10,033 bases of DNA. It comes from an uncultured Eubacteriales bacterium (lineage in GTDB: Bacteria; Bacillota; Clostridia; Oscillospirales; Acutalibacteraceae). The notes under the pieces are model-generated. The model saw nothing but the letters and a program-made list of their open reading frames with translations, searched no databases and was not told the DNA's origin. The DNA lies in assembly GCA_934394855.1 (NCBI GenBank), contig CAKRRH010000036.1:1-10033 (forward strand), given 5' to 3'. The position numbers and the translations under genes were made by a program. Positions 1 through 6,513 of the stretch are shown here, in pieces. Positions within the stretch are counted from its first letter, which is position 1, and each line of letters starts with the position of its first letter.

Positions 1-120
1 CGCGCGCAGGGATTGGCTTTGCCGCTGCGTTCTCGTTCGGCTTTCCGCCTCACCGGCGTACTTCCGTCCGCCTCTCGTCCTTGTCGTTCAGCTTTCTCGC
101 TGATTCTCATTCTCACTCCA
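1..120 (-). repeat. GC-rich, purine-skewed element at the left edge, possibly with a short ORF
   Basis: About 59% of these bases are G or C (67% in the first 60), against the AT-rich DNA that follows, and the minus strand is strongly purine-rich. Two similar blocks can be seen on the minus strand, each a short self-complementary GC(N)AAAGC core followed by GAACGA (around 78-100 and 25-50). The minus strand is also open from an ATG at 108-110, preceded by GGAG at a normal distance (116-119), through the left edge: 36 codons, rich in Arg, Lys, Glu and Ala, starting MRISEKAERQGREADG. It lies just beyond the tRNA-Pro terminator. It may be a dispersed repeat, a structured RNA or the start of a small basic protein; the window does not decide. 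Confidence 0.35.
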
Positions 121-126
121 ATACCA

Positions 127-154
127 AAAAAGCCCGCATTTCTGCGAGCTTTTT
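127..154 (-). terminator. Rho-independent terminator of tRNA-Pro
   Basis: An inverted repeat with arms 127-138 and 143-154 (eleven of twelve positions pair, loop TTTC) becomes, on the minus strand, a GC-containing hairpin ending in a run of T. It begins three bases after the encoded CCA end of tRNA-Pro, so it is well placed to end that transcript. Confidence 0.8.
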
Positions 155-156
155 AT

Positions 157-233
157 TGGTCGGAGTGACTGAATTCGAATCAGCGACCTCTACGTCCCGA
201 ACGTAGCGTTCTACCAGGCTGAACTACACTCCG
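157..233 (-). tRNA. tRNA-Pro (anticodon CGG)
   Basis: The minus strand folds into a full cloverleaf of 77 nt. The acceptor stem pairs CGGAGTG with CACTCCG. The D arm is GTTC/GAAC around AGCCTGGTA, and the anticodon stem CTACG/CGTAG encloses the loop TTCGGGA, giving anticodon CGG, which reads the proline codon CCG. The variable loop is AGGTC and the T arm carries TTCGAAT. The 3' CCA is encoded (157-159) with discriminator A. It lies downstream of, and on the same strand as, the LTxxQ gene pair, but is separated from it by a terminator, so it probably has its own promoter. Confidence 0.97.
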
Positions 234-296
234 TCATTGACAATGTCTGTTTTAATACATTTTTTTATGATTGCAACAAAAATTTTAGAAATTCAC

Positions 297-332
297 AAAA
301 AAAGTATGGAAAAACTAATTTACCATACTTTT
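297..332 (-). terminator. Rho-independent terminator of the LTxxQ gene pair
   Basis: Arms 300-309 and 323-332 form a perfect 10-bp stem (AAAAGTATGG with CCATACTTTT). On the minus strand it is followed by seven T. It lies 20 bases past the stop codon of the 353-865 gene and is AT-rich, but its position is right for ending that transcript. Confidence 0.7.
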
Positions 333-352
333 AACAGTTTCTAAAACAACTT

Positions 353-865
353 CTATTCAACAACAGGCTTTGCCTTTGACAACTCCGGCAAAGTTTCAAT
401 CTGCCGCGTTTTCTCAAAGTTTTTGCGCAATTGTTGGAATTTACTTAATTGCTCAGGCGTTAATATTTGCTGAAAATCTTCTAAATTTTTATTTTCCATA
501 TCTTCTATTTGTTTTTGCAAACGCTCTAAACTTTGCATCAGCTGTATCCGATGCAAATTTCCGTCATAACTGATTTCTTTAGCTTTCACCAACTGTTGAT
601 CCGTTAAATCTAAGTTTTTTACATAAACGCTTAAATTATCCTTGTTCTCTTGAACCGCGTCATTTTCGGCTACTTTTTCATCTTTATTTGGTTCATCTGC
701 CACAACGGCATTTTCTTCAACAATTACTTCAGTTTCAGAAATTTCCGGAACATTTTCTTCCACCGCTTCAATTGTTTCATCCAAGCCAAAGTCGTCAATG
801 TCTTCTGCCCGTGCGGCACAGCCCCACCCCAATGCAATTGCTAATATCAATGTTAAAAATTTCAT
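353..865 (-). CDS. Exported Spy/CpxP-like protein with acidic linker (LTxxQ motifs)
   Basis: A secreted helical protein of about 170 residues. Residues 1-20 form a signal peptide (MKFLTLILAIAL..., likely cut after ARA). Next is an acidic, low-complexity linker (about 21-80) rich in Glu, Asp and Asn. The C-terminal part is helical and holds two LTxxQ motifs, LTDQQ (87-91) and LTPEQ (135-139), the signature of the Spy/CpxP family of periplasmic stress chaperones and regulators. Three ATGs (872, 869 and 863) sit within ten bases. The Shine-Dalgarno-like AGGTGG ends directly at the first, so the third (863-865), with normal spacing and a classic signal peptide, is preferred. It lies 55 bases downstream of a second LTxxQ gene, most likely in one operon. 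A chaperone or metal-stress role is family knowledge; the long acidic linker is unlike Spy itself. Confidence 0.75.
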   Translation of the reverse strand: MKFLTLILAIALGWGCAARAEDIDDFGLDETIEAVEENVPEISETEVIVEENAVVADEPNKDEKVAENDAVQENKDNLSVYVKNLDLTDQQLVKAKEISYDGNLHRIQLMQSLERLQKQIEDMENKNLEDFQQILTPEQLSKFQQLRKNFEKTRQIETLPELSKAKPVVE

Positions 866-920
866 GTTCATCATCCACCTTTTTTCTTTTTATCATAGCG
901 TTTAAAAATATCTTTGCAAG

Positions 921-1310
921 TTAAAAACCGCCATATTGACGCATTCTTTTTCTTGATGGTTTTTTCCCGCCTTTTTCTTTAAATTCCGAATTGTTTTTAT
1001 TCATTCTGACTTTAATTTTATCAAATTTAATTTGTTGTTTTTCATCCAATAGCGCTCTGATTTTGTCATCATCTTCATTGCGCACATTCGCTATTTCATG
1101 ATGAAGCACATCTATCTGTTCCATCATTGATTTTATTTTTTCATGACTCTGATTATATATTTCCGCAACTTGCGCTTTTTGCTCTTTGTTTAATTTCAGT
1201 TCTTCACTCCAATTAACTTGCCGTTCCGCGGGCAAATGTGTTTTTTTTGCCTCAACAGCGTGTGAAAACAACATTCCTAAAAATAGCAACAATACCAAAT
1301 TTTTACGCAT
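921..1310 (-). CDS. Exported Spy/CpxP-like protein, basic C-terminus
   Basis: A 129-residue exported protein and the first gene of a two-gene minus-strand operon. The start at 1308-1310 is chosen because GGAGAG lies five bases upstream and it begins a clean signal peptide (MRKNLVLLLFLGML..., probable cut after VEA at 21). An in-frame ATG 24 bases further upstream would spoil that signal. The mature part is mostly helical and contains two degenerate LTxxQ motifs, LNKEQ (40-44) and LDEKQ (88-92), spaced as in Spy/CpxP-like proteins. It ends in a strongly basic tail (KKPSRKRMRQ). The pair of LTxxQ proteins has opposite charge character, this one basic and its neighbour acidic, which suggests the two may interact; that is inference. 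Confidence 0.75.
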   Translation of the reverse strand: MRKNLVLLLFLGMLFSHAVEAKKTHLPAERQVNWSEELKLNKEQKAQVAEIYNQSHEKIKSMMEQIDVLHHEIANVRNEDDDKIRALLDEKQQIKFDKIKVRMNKNNSEFKEKGGKKPSRKRMRQYGGF

Positions 1311-1413
1311 TATTCTCTCCTTTTTCTTCAGCATACTTATTTTTATAAATTTATCCAGATTTTTTTGAAATTTATTATTTTATGATTATATCTCGTGCAA
1401 AGGAGAAAATAAT

Positions 1414-2322
1414 ATGCTTTCCCGTTTTATTGGTTATACATTGGCAGTTTCCGCCGTTTTTCTGTGGAGTTTAAATTATGTCTATGCCAAACTTTTGCTT
1501 AATTTAACCCCGATGCAAATTTCTTTTATACGGTGGTCTTTGGCAATGCTTTTCTTTTTGCCTTTCACCCTTAAAAGCTTGTGGCAATATCGACGTCTTT
1601 TGTGGCAAAATTTAGAATACATCATTGTTATCGGGCTAAGCGGTCTAGCGTTGGTCAACATTTGCGTTTATTATGCCGGGCACACGGCAAATGCTGTGGA
1701 TATGTCTTTAATCGCCACATTAGGACCGGTTTTTATTATTATTTTCAACAGCCTTATGAAGCGCAAATTGCCGCCGTTTCGCACCATTATCGGCATTATT
1801 TTGGCCATTATCGGCGTACTTTTTATAATATTGCACGGTGATTTGGAAAATCTGCGCAATTTCGATTTTGTTTCCGGCGACATTTGGATGTTGGGAACAG
1901 CTCTTATGTTTGCCACCTATTCCGTTTGTCAGCAAAAAATCTCCGCTCAAATTCCCTCTCTGATTGTTTTAAGCGCGGCTATTGTCGTTGCCGTTATCTT
2001 TTGCACGCCGGCTTTTTTGCTACAACAAGAAGAATCTCCTTTGCCGGAATTATCCGAAAAAGAAATTTGCATTTTGCTGATTATCGGTTTTTTAAATTCC
2101 GGTTTAGCTTATTTATGGTGGAACATGTCCATAAAGCGAATCGGACTTGTGCATACCGGAATCATTTATTATCTGCTCCCCGTGTTTGGTTGTGTTTCCG
2201 CCTATTTTACCTTAGATGAAACCCTGTATCATTCACAAATTTACGGGGCTTTATTGGTTATTTCCGGAATTATTTTAGTGGCCTTTCAACCTAAAAAAAG
2301 CATTTTACCGTTGCGAAAATAA
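1414..2322 (+). CDS. EamA/DMT-superfamily membrane transporter
   Basis: A 302-residue inner-membrane protein of the drug/metabolite transporter superfamily, normal length for a two-domain EamA protein. About ten hydrophobic helices form two repeats: residues 6-140 (with WSLNYVYAK in helix 1 and IRW near 39-41) and 152-292. The second repeat has the usual GDIWMLG entry, a central LNSGLAYLWW helix and a terminal QIYGALLVISGIILV helix. Such proteins export or exchange small metabolites such as amino acids, but the substrate cannot be told from sequence. AGGAGA lies eight bases before the ATG. A weak promoter candidate (TTGAAA 1365-1370, 16 bases, TATATC 1387-1392) precedes it. It is divergent from the LTxxQ pair and upstream of the YmdB-family gene, which has its own promoter. 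Confidence 0.9.
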   Translation: MLSRFIGYTLAVSAVFLWSLNYVYAKLLLNLTPMQISFIRWSLAMLFFLPFTLKSLWQYRRLLWQNLEYIIVIGLSGLALVNICVYYAGHTANAVDMSLIATLGPVFIIIFNSLMKRKLPPFRTIIGIILAIIGVLFIILHGDLENLRNFDFVSGDIWMLGTALMFATYSVCQQKISAQIPSLIVLSAAIVVAVIFCTPAFLLQQEESPLPELSEKEICILLIIGFLNSGLAYLWWNMSIKRIGLVHTGIIYYLLPVFGCVSAYFTLDETLYHSQIYGALLVISGIILVAFQPKKSILPLRK

Positions 2323-2325
2323 AAC

Positions 2326-2353
2326 TTGCATAAATCTTTGTTTTTGCTATAAC
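2326..2353 (+). promoter_or_regulatory. Sigma70-type promoter of the YmdB-family gene
   Basis: TTGCAT (2326-2331) and TATAAC (2348-2353) are separated by 16 bases and lie directly after the transporter's stop. Transcription would begin near 2360, giving a very short leader carrying AAAGGAGA before the ATG at 2373. Confidence 0.55.
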
Positions 2354-2372
2354 TTAGCCTAAAGGAGAAAAT

Positions 2373-3158
2373 ATGCGTATTTTTTATTGTGGTGATGTTG
2401 TCGCTCGTCCGGGGCGCGAAGTTGTGTTAAAAAACCTGTCTAAAATCCGTTCCGACTACAAAACAGACGTTATTTTGGTGAATGTGGAAAATGCCGCCCA
2501 TGGTTTTGGCGTCACTCCGGGGATTTGTCGTGATTTTTTAGATAAAGGTGCCGATGTGCTTGTCACAGGCAATCACTTTTTAAATCAGCGTGACATTGTG
2601 GCTTATCTTAATGACTGCAAAACCATCATTCGTCCGGCTAACATTCCGACAGAAAACCCGGGGCGCGGTCACACAATTTTTGAATTGGCCGACGGCAGGC
2701 GCATTTTAGTTATCCAAGTTCTTGGTCGGCTGTTTATGGAAGCGGTTGATTGTCCGGTGCAAACTCTGGAAAATATTCTCAAAAATTATACCTTGGGCAA
2801 AAATATTGACGCTATTTTTGTGGATATACACGCCGAGGCCACGTCTGAAAAATTATCTCTTGGTTATTATCTGGATGGCAAAGTCAGCGCGGTTGCCGGC
2901 ACACACACTCATGTTCCCACCGCCGATTATCGTATTTTACCCAATAAAACGGCCTATATCACCGATGTGGGAATGTGCGGAAACTATAATTCGGTTTTGG
3001 GGTTTGATATCAACGCGCCAATTAACCGCCTGTGCCGCCGCTATGCCGGAGATCGCCTAATTCCGGCAGCCGGCGATGGCACACTCTACGGAATTTTGGT
3101 GGAAACCGATGATAAAACAGGTTTAGCTAAAAACATTCAGCAAATTGTGCTAGATTAA
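2373..3158 (+). CDS. ymdB: YmdB-family metallophosphoesterase (TIGR00282 type)
   Basis: A 261-residue cytoplasmic phosphoesterase, close to the family's usual length. Every metal-binding position of the YmdB fold can be placed: D8 in GDVVARPGR, E39-N40 in VENAAHGFG, N67-H68 in TGNHF, H153 in DIHAEATSEK, H178 and H180 in GTHTHVPTAD, and the late TDVGMCG motif. In Bacillus subtilis the relative is a dinuclear-metal phosphodiesterase that affects biofilm and motility gene expression; whether that role holds here is unknown. The symbol follows the B. subtilis protein, not the unrelated E. coli YmdB. AAAGGAGA precedes the ATG at normal spacing. The gene converges on the TPR-methyltransferase gene, and the two stop codons share the palindrome TTAA at 3155-3158. 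Confidence 0.92.
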   Translation: MRIFYCGDVVARPGREVVLKNLSKIRSDYKTDVILVNVENAAHGFGVTPGICRDFLDKGADVLVTGNHFLNQRDIVAYLNDCKTIIRPANIPTENPGRGHTIFELADGRRILVIQVLGRLFMEAVDCPVQTLENILKNYTLGKNIDAIFVDIHAEATSEKLSLGYYLDGKVSAVAGTHTHVPTADYRILPNKTAYITDVGMCGNYNSVLGFDINAPINRLCRRYAGDRLIPAAGDGTLYGILVETDDKTGLAKNIQQIVLD

Positions 3159-4894
3159 ATCTCCGCCTCAAATATCATTCCATCAACATCTTTTCCGTTT
3201 TCTTGACGCAAAACCAAAGTATAAGTTTTTATTTTTTGATATCCAGCTTGTTTCAGCAAGTTTTCAACATATAACGGATTATGCTTATAGCGACCGTTAG
3301 CCTGAACTTTATATTCTTCTGTTTGCAAATCCGTTTCTACGGAAAATATGACTTTTTCCGCCGTCAATTCATTGATAATCTTTGACAAATCTCCAAAATA
3401 GCAAAAAACATCTGCCGCCATCACAGTTTGAAACTCACCTTTGTGCTGATGTAAATAATCCACAATATCGGCTTGTTCCAATTTATGATATACATTTTTT
3501 TCACGGGCTTTTTGTAGCATTTCTTGCGACAAATCAACTCCGACAAAACTGTTATGAGAAGACTTTAATCTTTTGGCCAACAAACCGGTTCCGCAACCCA
3601 AATCTAAAATATTTCCGCTGACATTTTCGGCAATCTCGGCTATTTTATCAACCACGGCATAGTGAATACCGCGCAAAGTGTTTTCATAAGTTTCAGCAAA
3701 ATTATCAAACAACAAACGATTATATTCGCTTTCATTTTCAGGATTTTGACCATTTATCACCGCCCACAAATGTTTGGCGACTGGATTTTCAGGCATTTTC
3801 TCATACCAATTTTCCGCAATTTTTTGCGCTTTTTCAGGTGCTTTATCATAAAACAGGGTTATGGTTTCCGCCAAATTCAGACTCCAATCTGTATGTTGCG
3901 GAGCCAAATAAAAAGCGTTAAACATCAAAGCCAAAGCTTGTTCATATTCTTCCAATGTTTTAAGTATAATCGCCAAATTATAACTCAGTTCCGGTGTTTC
4001 TGGAGAAATCCGCACCGCCGCCCGATATTCTTCCAAGGCCTCAAGAGTACGCTTGCGTTTACAAAGCATATTGGCATAATTGGTATGCGCCTGCAAATTA
4101 TTATTATCTAATTCCAAAGTTTTTTTATAAAAATTTTCCGCTTCGGCATAATTTTCTTTTTCCGCTTCCAAATCGGCAATATGCAAAGAGGCGGCAACAT
4201 TATGCGGATTGAGCCGCAAGGCTTGATAAAATATCGGCAAAGCTCGGTCTGTCTGATGCAAAGCCAGATAGGTTTCGGCCAATAAAACTTTGATTTCATC
4301 AGCCGCTAAAAGAGTATCAGCCTGTTGCAAAAATTTTAAAGCTTCACTATAATTTTTTTCGGCAAACTCTCGCCTTCCCAAATAATAACAAGGTCGAGCC
4401 TCGGTCGGATTTTTTGCGGCCAATTCAAGCAGACTTGCTTTATTGTTTTGCAATTCCGCCAAATTAACCGCGGCATCTAAATAAGCGGAATCAATTTTCA
4501 GCGCGTTTTGATAGGCTTCGCTCGCTTCCGGCAAGCGTTCCAACTGCCAAAAAATATTTCCCAGCCCCAAATATGCTTCTTTCAAATCCGGCTTGATTTT
4601 CAAAGCTTTTTTATAGGCTTCCGTGGCCTCAAGCAAATAACCGCTTGCCGCCAATGAAACACCTAAATTAAAAAATATGGGAAAATGCTGCGGAGCGGAA
4701 TCCGCCGCCCGATAAAAATAACCAACCGCCTCGCTATGCAAACCGCGGGCTTGCGCGATTAGCCCCAATAAATTAAGCACATCGGCATTTTGCGGCGATG
4801 TTTCCAAAATTTGCCGATACAACTGCTCGGCCTCATTTAACGCTCCGTTTTGCTGTAAAGCTACGGCTTTTTGAAACATCAATTCATACGACAT
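3155..4894 (-). CDS. TPR-repeat protein fused to a class I SAM-dependent methyltransferase
   Basis: A 579-residue, apparently cytoplasmic two-part protein. Residues 1 to about 345 are tandem tetratricopeptide repeats of 34 residues (for example 36-69, 70-103 and 104-137, with the usual A/G-x-L-Y and P positions), a protein-binding superhelix. Residues from about 390 form a class I methyltransferase: an entry helix YNRLLFDNFAETYENTL, motif I DLGCGTG (431-437), an acidic GVD (452-454) that would hold the ribose of SAM, AD (475-476) after it, and AADVFCYF (493-500) as motif IV. The layout matches the COG4976-type TPR methyltransferases. The target is unknown; TPR-linked methyltransferases often act on proteins or glycans. 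AAGGAG lies seven bases before the ATG. The gene is divergent from rpsD and no clear promoter was found. Confidence 0.88.
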   Translation of the reverse strand: MSYELMFQKAVALQQNGALNEAEQLYRQILETSPQNADVLNLLGLIAQARGLHSEAVGYFYRAADSAPQHFPIFFNLGVSLAASGYLLEATEAYKKALKIKPDLKEAYLGLGNIFWQLERLPEASEAYQNALKIDSAYLDAAVNLAELQNNKASLLELAAKNPTEARPCYYLGRREFAEKNYSEALKFLQQADTLLAADEIKVLLAETYLALHQTDRALPIFYQALRLNPHNVAASLHIADLEAEKENYAEAENFYKKTLELDNNNLQAHTNYANMLCKRKRTLEALEEYRAAVRISPETPELSYNLAIILKTLEEYEQALALMFNAFYLAPQHTDWSLNLAETITLFYDKAPEKAQKIAENWYEKMPENPVAKHLWAVINGQNPENESEYNRLLFDNFAETYENTLRGIHYAVVDKIAEIAENVSGNILDLGCGTGLLAKRLKSSHNSFVGVDLSQEMLQKAREKNVYHKLEQADIVDYLHQHKGEFQTVMAADVFCYFGDLSKIINELTAEKVIFSVETDLQTEEYKVQANGRYKHNPLYVENLLKQAGYQKIKTYTLVLRQENGKDVDGMIFEAEI

Positions 4895-4962
4895 TTTTTT
4901 CTCCTTAAAACAGATTTTAGAATAATTTTGTTAAAAATCCAGACATATTTAGATTTTTGTGC

Positions 4963-4991
4963 TTGAAAAAATTGTTTTTTTGAGTTATTTT
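4963..4991 (+). promoter_or_regulatory. Promoter of rpsD
   Basis: TTGAAA (4963-4968) is followed after 17 bases by TATTTT (4986-4991). Transcription would start near 4998, leaving a leader of about 105 nt before the rpsD ATG. Confidence 0.5.
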
Positions 4992-5011
4992 AGCACCACT
5001 TCCGAGAATGT

Positions 5012-5034
5012 AGATTAGGAAATCTTCTTAATCT
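5012..5034 (+). promoter_or_regulatory. Stem-loop in the rpsD leader (possible S4 control site)
   Basis: Arms 5012-5021 and 5025-5034 pair over ten positions (one G-U) around a three-base loop. Two competing pairings exist: 5003-5007 with 5032-5036 (CGAGA/TCTCG), and 5018-5022 with 5037-5041 (GGAAA/TTTCC). S4 binds its own mRNA leader in E. coli and Bacillus, so autoregulation is plausible here but is not shown by any recognised motif. Confidence 0.3.
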
Positions 5035-5103
5035 CGTTTCCGTATTTTGACGTGAAACTATCGGGACAATAATGTAAACAAAAAAATAAAAGGATTTAAA
5101 TTT

Positions 5104-5718
5104 ATGAAAAGTATTGTTGCTGCTAAAAAGAAAAACAGCCGCCGTTATGGCGAAAATCTTTGGGGCGATGCTAACAGCCCGTTTAACAAACGTTCTTATG
5201 GCCCAGGTCAACATGGTCAAAGAAAGAAAAAAGTTACCGACTACGGCGAACAATTAAACGCTAAACAAAAACTGAAAGTTTACTATGGTAATATTTCAGA
5301 AAAGCAATTTGCTAAATATTATGCTGAAGCTATTCGTCGCTCCGGTGATGCCGCTGAAAACTTGATTGGTTTGTTGGAATCTCGTTTGGACAACTTGGTT
5401 TATAAAGCTAAATTTGTTCCAACTGTTTTTGCCGCTCGTCAATTTGTTAACCATGGTCACGTTACTGTTAACGGTAAAAAAGTAAACATTCCTTCTTATC
5501 AAGTTAAAGCAGGTGATGTTATTGAAGTTCGTGAAAAATCTAAAGGTTTGGCTTTGGTAGCTGCGGCTATTGAATCTCAATCTCGTGATTTTCCGGGTTA
5601 TTTGGAAGTAGATGCTAAAAAACTTACAGCAAAATATACATTCATACCTAAGTTTGATGACGTTCCATACGCTGCTATGATGGAACCAAATTTGGTTATC
5701 GAATACTACTCAAGATAA
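5104..5718 (+). CDS. rpsD: 30S ribosomal protein S4
   Basis: A 204-residue primary 16S rRNA-binding protein that nucleates assembly of the 30S body. Recognition is clear from RRYGENLWG (14-22), YGPGQHGQR, KQKLKVYYGNISEKQF, ENLIGLLESRLDNLVY, the S4 RNA-binding domain FVPTVFAARQFVNHGHVTVN with GDVIEVREKS, and the C-terminal MEPNLVIEYYSR. The N-terminus lacks the zinc-binding cysteines found in some bacteria, as is usual in Alphaproteobacteria; the first ten residues (MKSIVAAKKK) differ from the common MSKR-type start. AAGGA lies nine bases before the ATG. Codons are strongly biased to GCT, GTT, CGT and AAA, as expected of a highly expressed gene. It is monocistronic, with its own promoter and terminator. 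Confidence 0.98.
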   Translation: MKSIVAAKKKNSRRYGENLWGDANSPFNKRSYGPGQHGQRKKKVTDYGEQLNAKQKLKVYYGNISEKQFAKYYAEAIRRSGDAAENLIGLLESRLDNLVYKAKFVPTVFAARQFVNHGHVTVNGKKVNIPSYQVKAGDVIEVREKSKGLALVAAAIESQSRDFPGYLEVDAKKLTAKYTFIPKFDDVPYAAMMEPNLVIEYYSR

Positions 5719-5739
5719 TCCGCTTTTTAGCGAATTCAG

Positions 5740-5767
5740 AAGCCTACCGTTTGGTAGGCTTTTTTTT
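5740..5767 (+). terminator. Rho-independent terminator of rpsD
   Basis: A perfect 9-bp stem (5740-5748 with 5753-5761, AAGCCTACC/GGTAGGCTT) with a four-base loop runs into T residues up to 5767, 21 bases after the rpsD stop. Confidence 0.95.
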
Positions 5768-5830
5768 ACGAACACAGGGCCTTGATACATCTCATATGAT
5801 TTTCTTACCTGTTAAGTTTTGCATAAAAAC

Positions 5831-5880
5831 TTGACAAAACGCACAAAATATACTAAATAGTTAAGCATAGTTACTATAAT
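5831..5880 (+). promoter_or_regulatory. Promoter region of the small membrane-protein gene
   Basis: TTGACA (5831-5836) with TAAATA 17 bases on (5854-5859) is a good promoter. A perfect TATAAT (5875-5880) lies further down without a clear -35 box; it would start transcription only about 18 bases before the ATG at 5905. Confidence 0.45.
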
Positions 5881-5904
5881 TATGTTTCACTTATTTTTTG
5901 CTTT

Positions 5905-6219
5905 ATGATTTCTAATTTTTGGTTACTAACTATCGTATGCTTTGCCGTATTGATTGTCGTTGGAATCGTTTTTTTTCTGGTAGTTGTCTTTTTAAGTCAA
6001 ATTTTGGGGCCTTGTTTTTACCACCCTAAACCAGAAGATTATTATTCCAAGGATGCTGAGGCAGCGGAAGACAACGCAGGTTGTTTTATAATGACCATTC
6101 TAGCTCCGCTTCTACTGTTGTTTGTATATTGGCTTTTTACGTATGTTCTTTTTCCTCCGGAATTAGCCAATAGTGTAAAAGACTTTGTTAACTCAATATT
6201 TTTTGCACAAGTAAAATAA
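5905..6219 (+). CDS. Small two-helix membrane protein of unknown function
   Basis: A 104-residue protein with two long hydrophobic helices, about 6-34 (LLTIVCFAVLIVVGIVFFLV) and about 61-82 (FIMTILAPLLLLFVYWLF), joined by a hydrophilic, acidic stretch (HPKPEDYYSKDAEAAEDNAG). I do not recognise the family. Its own promoter region and a terminator 36 bases after the stop support it as a real, single-gene unit. Unlike its neighbours it has no Shine-Dalgarno sequence: the bases before the ATG are T-rich. Translation from a very short leader is possible, or the true start may differ; no alternative ATG lies in frame just upstream. Confidence 0.6.
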   Translation: MISNFWLLTIVCFAVLIVVGIVFFLVVVFLSQILGPCFYHPKPEDYYSKDAEAAEDNAGCFIMTILAPLLLLFVYWLFTYVLFPPELANSVKDFVNSIFFAQVK

Positions 6220-6254
6220 ACTTCCGTAAACCAAACTTTGTTATTCTGTTCCCC

Positions 6255-6282
6255 AAACCACCAGTTAAAATGGTGGTTTTTG
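6255..6282 (+). terminator. Rho-independent terminator
   Basis: A perfect 9-bp stem (6255-6263 with 6271-6279, AAACCACCA/TGGTGGTTT) around a seven-base loop, ending in T residues, lies 36 bases after the stop of the small membrane-protein gene. Confidence 0.85.
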
Positions 6283-6361
6283 TTATATATTCCCTTTGCA
6301 ATTGCTATAAAAAAGGCCCAAACAAAGTATGCTTGTCATTGACGTTTTTCTGTTTTTTTTC

Positions 6362-6440
6362 CAGCAATGCCGTCAAACTGTTATTACATACGGAGATGCT
6401 GTTGAGTGTATGATTCGTTTGGACGAAGCTCAGTACACTC
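6362..6440. other. Two adjacent stem-loops in non-coding DNA
   Basis: The 231 bases between the terminator at 6282 and the ATG at 6514 hold no convincing gene. Within them, CAGCA/TGCTG (6362-6366 with 6397-6401) encloses CCGT/ACGG (6370-6373 with 6390-6393). Three bases later GAGTGTA/TACACTC (6404-6410 with 6434-6440) encloses TTCGT/ACGAA (6414-6418 with 6423-6427) with loop TTGG. This could be a small RNA or a leader; neither promoter nor terminator is clear. Confidence 0.35.
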
Positions 6441-6450
6441 CATAAATAAC

Positions 6451-6479
6451 TTTACTTATTATAGTCGGTTTATTATAAT
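6451..6479 (+). promoter_or_regulatory. Promoter of the prepilin-like gene
   Basis: TTTACT (6451-6456) is followed after 17 bases by a perfect TATAAT (6474-6479). Transcription would begin near 6486, 28 bases before the ATG at 6514, with AGAGGA at 6501-6506 as ribosome binding site. Confidence 0.5.
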
Positions 6480-6513
6480 AGAAAAAATTATTCAAAATTA
6501 AGAGGAAAGAAAG

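Noticed and set aside
157..240. tRNA-Pro as an integration (att) site
   Set aside because: No direct repeat of the tRNA 3' end and no integrase gene were seen inside the window.
5104..5160. Lack of zinc cysteines in S4 as an anomaly
   Set aside because: The cysteine-free form is normal in Alphaproteobacteria.
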